Source: Bacteroidetes bacterium UBA1941
Lineage (GTDB): Bacteria; Bacteroidota; Bacteroidia; Chitinophagales; LD1
Assembly (NCBI GenBank): GCA_002336805.1
Contig: DDEZ01000007.1
Coordinates: 62,001 to 126,000, forward strand
Reading direction: 5' to 3'
DNA length: 64,000 nt
The notes below the pieces were generated by a model. That model did not search any database, was not told the DNA's origin, and saw only the letters and a list, made by a program, of their open reading frames with translations. Shown here piece by piece: positions 52,731 to 59,121 of the stretch. Position 1 is the first letter of the stretch. Every line of letters starts with the position of its first letter. The translations under genes and the position numbers were made by a program.

Positions 52731-54377
52731 ATGGCATTTTCTCTCAGCTCGCGCCCTGCGCTCCTCAGCGACCTCCGCTCCCGCCATTTTGATATCCTGG
52801 TGATAGGCGGCGGCATCACCGGCTGTGGTATAGCACTGGACGCCGCACTGCGCGGCATGAAGGTAGCGCTGGTAGAGAAGGCGGACTTTGCCTCAGGCAC
52901 CAGTAGCCGCTCTACCAAACTGATACATGGCGGCCTCCGCTACCTGAAGCAGCTAGAGCTGAAACTGGTGCGCGATGTAGGCTCTGAGCGTGCCGTAGTA
53001 TACCGCAATGCACGCCACGTAGTGATACCGGAGAAAATGCTGCTACCGATCGTAAAGAATGGCTCCCTGGGCCGTGGCTCTACGTCTATGGCGCTGAGGG
53101 TATACGACTTTCTGGCGGGGGTGAAAAAAGAAGAACTGCGCCGCATGCTAAGCCGTGAGCAGACGCTGCGTGAAGAACCTCTACTGGACAAAGAAAAAGT
53201 AACTGCCGGCGGCCTCTACTATGAGTACCGTACGGATGATAGCCGCCTGGTGATAGAACTGGCCAAGAGCGCCGTGGCAAACGGAGCGCTCTGCCTGAAC
53301 TATGTAGCCGTGACCGGGCCTGTATATGATGAACAAAAACTGATCTGCGGAGCCAAGGTGACAGACCAGCTGACAGGTCAGTCTTTTGATATCAAAGCGA
53401 CCAAGGTGGTAAACGCCGCGGGGCCTTTTGTAGACCTGGTGCGCAAGAGTGATGAGTCTCTGTATGGCAAACGCCTGCAGCTGACGAAGGGAGTGCATAT
53501 TGTATTCCCATATGACAAGCTGCCGCTACATCACGCAGCCTACTTTGATGTGAAGGATGGCAGGATGATCTTTGCCATACCGCGTAATGGTGTGACCTAC
53601 GTGGGCACTACAGATACGGTCTACAATCAGAATATAGATAGTCCGCATCCTACTAAAGATGATGTGCAGTACCTGATAGATGCGGTGAACGCGATGTTCC
53701 CGGCTGTAAATCTGAAAATAGCAGATGTGGTATCCAGCTGGGCCGGTCTGCGCCCGCTGATCTATGAGGATGGCAAATCTCCCTCAGAGCTATCGCGCAA
53801 GGATGAGATCATCATCTCTCCGTCCGGCCTGATCTCTATAGCCGGTGGCAAGCTGACCGGCTACCGTCTGATGGCTGAGAAGATAGCAGAACTGGTATCT
53901 AAAGAACTACTGGCAAAGGTTCGCTTCAAGAAAACATCTACTAAAGAATACCAGCTGAGTGGTGGTGAGTTCTCATCAGACGAGGAGCTCAAATCATTTG
54001 CAAAGAAGATAACGACGGATCCGTACTATAGCTGGCTGCCCGCAGATATCCGCGAGCGCTGGGTATACCGCTATGGCCGCAATACCGAGGCGATCCTGCG
54101 CAATGCGGAGGAGCTGAAAGCTAACTATGCCGAGGCAGAGCAGCTGGCGCTGGCAGCAGAGATCACCTACAGCTATTACAATGAAATGGTGACCTCAGAG
54201 CTTGACTTTGTGATACGCCGTACGGGTATGATCTATTTTGACAAAGCGCGACTGGACAGGCACCAGGAGTTTATCTGTAGCTACTTCTCGCATGTGCTGA
54301 GTCGCACAGCGGAGCAGAGGGATAAGGCGTGGAAAGAGTTTAGCGCAGCGGTGGCGGAGGTGACGGACTTTAAATAA
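52731..54377 (+). CDS. glpD: FAD-dependent glycerol-3-phosphate dehydrogenase
   Basis: A 548-aa membrane-associated flavoprotein oxidising sn-glycerol 3-phosphate to dihydroxyacetone phosphate and passing electrons to quinone. FAD-binding motif DILVIGGGITGCGIALDAAL (~18-37), then FASGTSSRSTKLIHGGLRYL, GPFVDLVRK, GVTYVGTTDT and SWAGLRPLI. The C-terminal accessory domain is at ~400-540. It is 5 bp after the rhodanese-like gene, so the two are likely co-transcribed. A large palindrome lies between it and the convergent PfkB gene. Confidence 0.96.
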   Translation: MAFSLSSRPALLSDLRSRHFDILVIGGGITGCGIALDAALRGMKVALVEKADFASGTSSRSTKLIHGGLRYLKQLELKLVRDVGSERAVVYRNARHVVIPEKMLLPIVKNGSLGRGSTSMALRVYDFLAGVKKEELRRMLSREQTLREEPLLDKEKVTAGGLYYEYRTDDSRLVIELAKSAVANGALCLNYVAVTGPVYDEQKLICGAKVTDQLTGQSFDIKATKVVNAAGPFVDLVRKSDESLYGKRLQLTKGVHIVFPYDKLPLHHAAYFDVKDGRMIFAIPRNGVTYVGTTDTVYNQNIDSPHPTKDDVQYLIDAVNAMFPAVNLKIADVVSSWAGLRPLIYEDGKSPSELSRKDEIIISPSGLISIAGGKLTGYRLMAEKIAELVSKELLAKVRFKKTSTKEYQLSGGEFSSDEELKSFAKKITTDPYYSWLPADIRERWVYRYGRNTEAILRNAEELKANYAEAEQLALAAEITYSYYNEMVTSELDFVIRRTGMIYFDKARLDRHQEFICSYFSHVLSRTAEQRDKAWKEFSAAVAEVTDFK

Positions 54378-54412
54378 GACGGCCTTGTTGTTCGCTGATT
54401 TACCCCTCTAAA

Positions 54413-54433
54413 TCTCCCCTAAAATAGGGGAGA
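54413..54433. repeat. Inverted repeat, REP-like intergenic element
   Basis: TCTCCCCTA-AAA-TAGGGGAGA, set in a longer context beginning ACCCCTCTAAA and ending CTTTAAC. Sequences of this type (C-rich arm, short A loop, G-rich arm) recur between genes in many Bacteroidota genomes; that statement is from general knowledge. It may also help terminate glpD transcripts. Confidence 0.6.
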
Positions 54434-54471
54434 CTTTAACAGCCAATTTTTAAGAGCCACGTGATATAGCC

Positions 54472-54513
54472 TATAAAGAGAATGGCGGGTGATCACCCGC
54501 CATTCTCTTTATA
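54472..54513. terminator. 42-bp perfect palindrome between convergent glpD and PfkB genes
   Basis: Bases 54472-54492 are exactly complementary to 54493-54513 (half-site begins TATAAAGAGAATGG and ends GGGTGA). A hairpin from it would have a stem of about 19 bp and a tiny loop, equally on both strands. It lies 12 bp after the PfkB stop and 94 bp after the glpD stop. Neither side has a real T-run, only CTTTATA, so it could be a bidirectional terminator/RNA-protecting stem or a protein site. Confidence 0.65.
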
Positions 54514-54525
54514 AGTCTTCGAAGC

Positions 54526-55455
54526 CTAGTCTTCGATCTCGATGTCAAACTGTACGAGGTCGATGAACTCGCGGACGCGGTTCTCTATATCACGATGAGT
54601 GAGTTCCTTCAGGCGCTCGGTGCCAAACTTCTCTACGCAGAAAGACGCCATGGCAGAGCCGTAGATGATAGCACGCTTCATATTGTCAAAAGAGATATCG
54701 CGTGTCTTGTCCAGATAGCCGCAGAAGCCACCAGCGAACGTATCGCCTGCACCTGTCGGGTCAAACACCTCCTCCAGCGGCAGCGCCGGAGCGAAGAATA
54801 CATGATGATCGTGGAAGAGGAGTGCACCGTGCTCGCCTTTCTTGATGATAAGGTACTTAGGACCCATCTGGAGGATCTTGGCGGCGGCCTTGACCAGAGA
54901 GTATTCGTTTGACAGCTGGCGAGCCTCAGCATCATTGATAGTGAGGACATCGATCTTGGCTATCACACTCTTCAGCGTCTCGATAAATGGCTCCGTCATC
55001 CAGAAGTTCATTGTATCGAGTACGATCAGTTTTGGGCGCTTTGGCAGCTGCTCTATTACTTTGATCTGAAGGGCAGGGTCTATATTACCGAGCAGGAGGA
55101 TGTCGCTATCTTTGTAGCTCTCCGGTACTACCGGGTTAAACTCCAGGAGTACATTGAGATCAGTGATCAGCGTGTCGCGGGTATTCATATCCAGGTGGTA
55201 TTTGCCACTCCAGAAGAAGGACTTCTTGCCTTCCTTTACCTCGATGCCGGTAGTATCTACGCCTTTGCTGCGTAGCAGCGCCAGCTCATTCATATCAAAG
55301 TCATCTCCTATCACAGAGACGATGTTGGTCTTCTTAGAGAAATAAGAGGCTGACCAGGCGATATAAGTGGCGGCACCGCCCACTATTTTATCAGTCTTGC
55401 CAAAGGGTGTCTCGATGGCATCAAAAGCTACAGTACCTACGGTAAGTAAAGACAT
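54526..55455 (-). CDS. PfkB-family carbohydrate/nucleoside kinase
   Basis: A 309-aa cytosolic kinase of the ribokinase family. The N-terminal substrate region GTVAFDAIETPFGK with GGAATYIAWSASYF and the ATP/anion-hole motif DPTGAGDTFAGGFCGYL (catalytic Asp in GAGD) are clear. Lys/Asn residues of the mid-region (LIVLDTMNFWM, LTINDAEARQL) resemble adenosine-kinase/ribokinase-like members. Substrate unknown. It ends just beside the 42-bp palindrome and is 74 bp downstream of the pseudouridine synthase gene. Confidence 0.92.
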   Translation of the reverse strand: MSLLTVGTVAFDAIETPFGKTDKIVGGAATYIAWSASYFSKKTNIVSVIGDDFDMNELALLRSKGVDTTGIEVKEGKKSFFWSGKYHLDMNTRDTLITDLNVLLEFNPVVPESYKDSDILLLGNIDPALQIKVIEQLPKRPKLIVLDTMNFWMTEPFIETLKSVIAKIDVLTINDAEARQLSNEYSLVKAAAKILQMGPKYLIIKKGEHGALLFHDHHVFFAPALPLEEVFDPTGAGDTFAGGFCGYLDKTRDISFDNMKRAIIYGSAMASFCVEKFGTERLKELTHRDIENRVREFIDLVQFDIEIED

Positions 55456-55529
55456 GTGTTATTGTGATTTGGGCGCAAATATGTGAATAATCTGCTAATG
55501 CATAGAAATGAGATATACTCACGCTTGTA

Positions 55530-56192
55530 TCAGGAGAATATGGCCCAGAGGGCATCTGCCGGTGCAGGTGCTGTGATATCCAGCAGTATGCCATCTATAG
55601 GATGAGTAAACCGGAGCGAATGTGCGTGCAGCGCTATGGCCTCGGGCTTGTATCTGACCTGTGATCCATACTTCTCATCGCCTATGATGGGGCAGCCTAT
55701 ATGTGCCAGCTGCGCCCGTATCTGATGATATTTGCCGGTTATAAGTTCGACCTCAAGGAGTGTCTGGCCCGCAGACTGCCCTAGCGTAGTATAACGCAGG
55801 ATCACCTCGTCAGCTCCCCTGCAGGACTTATCGTATATCTGAGCTTTGTGCTGGATATTATCTTTGACCAGCCAGTGGCGGAGCTCACCAGAGGAGAGCT
55901 GGGGGGCTGTGCTGACTATGGCCCTGTATCTTTTGGCCATCTGCCGGCTGGCAAACTGAGCACTGAGAAGTTTGAGCACAGAGGCTTTGCGCGCGAGCAG
56001 CAGAGCGCCACTGACGGGGCGGTCCAGGCGGTGCACATTGCGCAGGATATTATTGCCGCGCAGCGGGCCCAGCTGGTGAAGCAGGCTGTCAGCCACATTA
56101 TCATGGCCCGCAGCGTCCGGCTCAGACAGCAGCCCCTGTGGCTTATTAGCCACCAGCAGGTATTTATCTTCATACAGGATGCTGATCTCCAT
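55530..56192 (-). CDS. RluA-family RNA pseudouridine synthase
   Basis: A 220-aa enzyme that isomerises a specific uridine in rRNA or tRNA. The start at 56192 (MEISILYEDKYLLVANKPQGL) is the family-like one; 25 codons upstream do not fit. Motifs: KPQGLLSEPDAAG, the catalytic NVHRLDRPVSGALLLAR (Asp in HRLDR), TLLEVELITGKYHQIRAQLAHIGCPIIGD and the closing HSLRFTHPI. There is no S4 domain, which fits the short subfamily. The target site cannot be predicted. Confidence 0.92.
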   Translation of the reverse strand: MEISILYEDKYLLVANKPQGLLSEPDAAGHDNVADSLLHQLGPLRGNNILRNVHRLDRPVSGALLLARKASVLKLLSAQFASRQMAKRYRAIVSTAPQLSSGELRHWLVKDNIQHKAQIYDKSCRGADEVILRYTTLGQSAGQTLLEVELITGKYHQIRAQLAHIGCPIIGDEKYGSQVRYKPEAIALHAHSLRFTHPIDGILLDITAPAPADALWAIFS

Positions 56193-56285
56193 AGGGCTAA
56201 AATCGGTAATAAACCGTGTCTGCCAACTGGAAATAAATGAGATAGTGGCTATACATGGCGTTTTCAAGAAAAAATTTGCTCGCTA

Positions 56286-56316
56286 TTGTGAAAAATGGGA
56301 TAGAAGCCTATATTTG
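56286..56316 (+). promoter_or_regulatory. Promoter of tRNA-Asn
   Basis: TTG (56286-56288), 20 nt, TATATTTG (56309-56316), which matches TAnnTTTG and ends 19 bp before the mature 5' end of the tRNA. Confidence 0.65.
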
Positions 56317-56335
56317 CCGTCCCTAACCGGGTAAT

Positions 56336-56409
56336 TCCTCCTTAGCTCAGCTGGTTAGAGCACATGACTGTTAATCATGGGGTCCGAGGTTCGAGCCCTC
56401 GAGGGGGAG
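56336..56409 (+). tRNA. tRNA-Asn (anticodon GTT), integration site of the island
   Basis: A complete 74-nt cloverleaf: acceptor TCCTCCT/AGGGGGA (one G-U), D stem GCTC/GAGC, anticodon stem CATGA/TCATG around loop CTGTTAA (anticodon GTT), 5-nt variable loop, T stem CGAGG/CCTCG with TTCGAGC, discriminator G. CCA is not encoded. The stop codon and last 18 codons of the serine recombinase lie antisense within it, which marks the tRNA as the element's attachment site. Confidence 0.96.
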
Positions 56410-57932
56410 CCTTCCAAAGGAAGCCGAGATTTTTCTCGGCTTTTTTTATTCATAGAAGGGCTGAAACCATTGATATCGCTAAAAAGAAGACTAAAAACGT
56501 TGTCCGTTGAAGCGGTTCGATAAAGAGAATCTTGAAAAATCAATTTTTCTGGAAATATAGAACCTAAAAGTTTTTGCTTTAAACCATACTCTGCTGAGGA
56601 ATAGTATTGAGCGAAGTCCTTTAATAAGGAGAAAGAGTATTTCATATATCTAGTCATATTGCTATCCCGATTAATGATGTATTCTCTTTGTATTTTTAAA
56701 TCTGACAATTTTGCCCTATATCGAGCTACAATTGATTCAAAATCAACTTTACTTATCATATCCTTGACGAACTTGTCCTGAATGCTGTGAATTTGATCAT
56801 CGATATCTGCAATTTGCCTTTCAAGTGCTGTCACTTGATTTGCAACTTGAATTTCATCTGAACGAAAGACATCTTTCATAATTTCATAATACAAATCAAG
56901 AATTTCCTGCTTTGGCTGTAATTGATTCAAATGTCTTTCAAGTTCGTTATTGGCAGATTCAGCTTTAACTCTATACTTACATGCCGACTTTAGACAATGA
57001 TAGTATCCATATAATCCGCCATTACCCTTAGATTGACTGGCTGTAACATGGCCTTGACAAATCGGACAAACTAAATGCCCTTTAAGAACAAACATAGCAT
57101 TAGTAACCTTTTCCTGATGCGGCCGCTTTAGCTTACTATACTTTTTTAGGACAACTTGCACTCGATCGAACAAGGATTCATCAATGATGGGATGATGGAG
57201 GCCAGATACTATTTGTTCATCTTCTTTAGCATAGGCCTTTATTCGAATTTTTCCGATGTAAGCTACATTCTTAAGCATGCTTCTAAACTGTTCTTCAGAA
57301 AGATTCATTCCCTCATTCACGAGCATTCTCCTAACTTCATCAGAATGATAACAGCCCTGAGCATACAGCTCAAATCCTCTTCTTACAAAATACGCTTTCT
57401 CATCGCAAATGGCTAATGTGGCCTTACCCATTTCGTTTCTGAAGCACCGATAACCGTATGGTGGCGATCCGGTCCAACAGCCTTCTGCATTAGCCCTGCG
57501 CATTCCATCTATAGTACGACTGGAATTTTTATCATTCTCAACTTCAGGAATTGTTAAGTATATGGAAAGCATGAGTTTACTATCAGAGATATCAAGATCC
57601 AAAGGTTGCTCTATTGCGTTTACTTTAACCCCGATTTGCTTTAACTCTCTAATCGTCCTTAAAGCACCCTCAATATTTCTTGAAAACCTATCCCATTTGG
57701 TAAATAAAATTGCGTCTACTTCTTTCCTGTTGCTTTTAACAAATTGTAAGAGCTGGTTCCAGGCAGGTCTATCGAATGATTTAGCCGAAGAGTCTTCTTG
57801 AAAGTGCTTTAGAATTACAAGCTGTTTAGCCCTACAATAAATCTCCAAAACGCTATATTGATTTCTAAGACTAAATCCCTTTTCAGCTTGTTCATCAGTT
57901 GACACTCTTGTGTAAATTACAACTTGCTTCAT
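56355..57932 (-). CDS. Large serine recombinase (integrase of the tRNA-Asn island)
   Basis: A 525-aa site-specific recombinase. Residues 1-150 are the resolvase catalytic domain (VVIYTRVSTDEQAEKG, nucleophile S11; FTKWDRFSRN). ~150-265 is the recombinase domain (RRANAEGCWTGSPPYGYRCF). ~285-330 is a zinc ribbon with cysteine pairs (LVCPICQGHV, YHCLKSACKY). ~345-420 is a coiled coil. The C-terminus (EGSPSRARTSDPMINSHVL) is translated from the antisense strand of tRNA-Asn, so it was supplied by the target and would change on excision. The gene is AT-rich compared with the genes to its left. It is the last gene of a leftward operon whose preceding micro-ORF overlaps its first 38 bp. Confidence 0.93.
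   Translation of the reverse strand: MKQVVIYTRVSTDEQAEKGFSLRNQYSVLEIYCRAKQLVILKHFQEDSSAKSFDRPAWNQLLQFVKSNRKEVDAILFTKWDRFSRNIEGALRTIRELKQIGVKVNAIEQPLDLDISDSKLMLSIYLTIPEVENDKNSSRTIDGMRRANAEGCWTGSPPYGYRCFRNEMGKATLAICDEKAYFVRRGFELYAQGCYHSDEVRRMLVNEGMNLSEEQFRSMLKNVAYIGKIRIKAYAKEDEQIVSGLHHPIIDESLFDRVQVVLKKYSKLKRPHQEKVTNAMFVLKGHLVCPICQGHVTASQSKGNGGLYGYYHCLKSACKYRVKAESANNELERHLNQLQPKQEILDLYYEIMKDVFRSDEIQVANQVTALERQIADIDDQIHSIQDKFVKDMISKVDFESIVARYRAKLSDLKIQREYIINRDSNMTRYMKYSFSLLKDFAQYYSSAEYGLKQKLLGSIFPEKLIFQDSLYRTASTDNVFSLLFSDINGFSPSMNKKSREKSRLPLEGSPSRARTSDPMINSHVL
56421..56447 (+). terminator. Intrinsic terminator after tRNA-Asn
   Basis: Stem AAGCCGAGA (56421-56429) with TCTCGGCTT (56434-56442), 4-T loop, then a run of T. 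It lies inside the 3' end of the antisense recombinase gene. Confidence 0.85.
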
Positions 57933-58068
57933 TGCTTTTTTCCTTAAATATTAAATAATCAATCCTTGCTATTGCGTACAAGGTTTCACGAATCCGCTGG
58001 ATATTCTCCTTAGAGTACTTTTTGCCACTCTTTTCAAGTATTTCTTTACATCTATCATCCGAAAGCAT
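57895..58068 (-). CDS. Micro-ORF (57 aa) overlapping the recombinase start
   Basis: A 57-aa frame starting at ATG 58068 (MLSDDRCKEILEKSGKKYSK), continuing ENIQRIRETLYAIARIDYL and ending in TGA at 57895. Its last 38 bp overlap the recombinase start in another frame, and its first 14 bp overlap the preceding 32-aa frame. The sequence is amphipathic and helical, with no Cys motif or signal, and resembles small proteins I associate with serine recombinase operons in Bacteroidota, though I cannot confirm that. The overlap suggests translational coupling, and a role as recombination directionality or accessory factor is speculation. It is below usual annotation cut-offs. Confidence 0.65.
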   Translation of the reverse strand: MLSDDRCKEILEKSGKKYSKENIQRIRETLYAIARIDYLIFKEKSNEASCNLHKSVN

Positions 58069-58153
58069 GTGATATTACAAAGCAGCGGCCCTCCTTTTCT
58101 AAGGTTAGGTCGCCCATCCGCAATTGCTTTCGAGTATATGGCTCGTTATGCAT
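58055..58153 (-). CDS. Micro-ORF (32 aa) between the MerR-like gene and the 57-aa ORF
   Basis: A 32-aa frame (starts MHNEPYTRKQLRMGDLTLEK, ends CFVISHAFG) from ATG 58153 to TGA 58055. It begins 3 bp after the stop of the MerR-like gene (TAG-GAT-ATG) and ends 14 bp inside the next micro-ORF. The tight packing is the main argument that it is translated. It has no recognisable domain. It could instead be a leader that only couples translation. Confidence 0.4.
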   Translation of the reverse strand: MHNEPYTRKQLRMGDLTLEKEGRCFVISHAFG

Positions 58154-58156
58154 ATC

Positions 58157-58960
58157 CTATAAATTTTCTTTCCAAGATTTCTCAAGACTAACTTTCTTAC
58201 CGCCTGCTTTCACGACCTTTATATCTATGAAATCCCTTTCGGAAAGTACTTGTTCCATCTTTTTTGACACATCCACACTCTTAGTAATTTTTATTCGTTT
58301 AGGCTTTTTGTCTTTATACTCAATAATTAACTCCTTATAGTCGTCAACTAAAAGAATATCCATGATCTTTTTGACTTGACTAGAGATTTCAATATCCTGT
58401 ACGATAGCCTCCCTGATTGGTTCGTCGTACAATTGCTCATGTACATGAGCGAAGACCTCGTTTAGGGGGATTATAATACACGAAACCTGCAAATGGTCGT
58501 AAAACTGGTTTCTAAAGAATCCTGATGAATTAGTAAGCCAACATTGACCGTCTCCATAAACGAGCAGATAATATTTATATAAATCGGTAAATGCAGAGGC
58601 TGCCAAGGTGGTCAATATACCGTGCTTAATTCTTGTTTGTTCGTCTCTATATGTTATACGCATTAGAAACGCCTTTACTTTCTTCATTTTTGTAATAGGC
58701 AGACCGAACTCCCTCAGAGACATTATTACATGAAGCCAGATGACATCTTCTGTGGAGTACTTTTTCCAAGTCCCCCGTGCCTCCCTTTTCTCCATAAGCA
58801 AATCATTCTGCTCATAGTAATGAATGGTCCTTGACGTTTGAGGAATAGCACTAAGATTAAACTCCAAAACTGATAATTCTCTTAAGAAACTCAAGAAGTT
58901 CACATTTTGAGTATCTCCCTGGTTTATTATATCGCGAAGGATATTTGGTGACGGATCCAT
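58157..58960 (-). CDS. MerR-like HTH protein with unknown C-terminal domain
   Basis: A 267-aa protein. About residues 37-105 resemble a MerR DNA-binding domain: PQTSRTIHYYEQNDLLMEKREARGTWKKYSTEDVIW split over helix, wing and helix 3, then LREFGLPITKMKKVKAFLM. The remaining ~160 residues have no motif I recognise; two segments look beta-rich (YLLVYGDGQCWLTNSSG, ELIIEYKDKKPKRIKITKSV). It has a perfect Bacteroidota promoter and an inverted repeat across its start region. It is divergent from hsdR by 161 bp and the first gene of the recombinase operon, so it may control both recombinase and restriction genes. Low GC. Confidence 0.7.
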   Translation of the reverse strand: MDPSPNILRDIINQGDTQNVNFLSFLRELSVLEFNLSAIPQTSRTIHYYEQNDLLMEKREARGTWKKYSTEDVIWLHVIMSLREFGLPITKMKKVKAFLMRITYRDEQTRIKHGILTTLAASAFTDLYKYYLLVYGDGQCWLTNSSGFFRNQFYDHLQVSCIIIPLNEVFAHVHEQLYDEPIREAIVQDIEISSQVKKIMDILLVDDYKELIIEYKDKKPKRIKITKSVDVSKKMEQVLSERDFIDIKVVKAGGKKVSLEKSWKENL

Positions 58961-58961
58961 G

Positions 58962-58993
58962 AGATTGATTATACTTCAAAGATAGATCAATCT
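58962..58993. promoter_or_regulatory. Candidate operator: inverted repeat over the MerR-like gene start
   Basis: AGATTGAT (58962-58969) and ATCAATCT (58986-58993) are exact inverted copies separated by 16 nt. They bracket the -7 box and predicted transcription start of the MerR-like gene, a place suited to autorepression. Confidence 0.5.
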
Positions 58994-59007
58994 GCAAAGT
59001 TTACAAA
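58977..59007 (-). promoter_or_regulatory. Consensus promoter of the MerR-like/recombinase operon
   Basis: Read leftward: TTTG (59004-59007), exactly 19 nt, TATCTTTG (58977-58984), then the ATG at 58960, leaving a 5' leader of about 10 nt. Both boxes match the Bacteroidota consensus. Confidence 0.75.
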
Positions 59008-59121
59008 TTGGTAACCTTTATTTCCGTCGACACCTTTGTCTTTTTTGAGTTTAAGTGAAAGAGTAAAATGTAGTTTAATCTTTATGCTTAATCTTATATT
59101 AGCTTGATATTGACGACCTAT

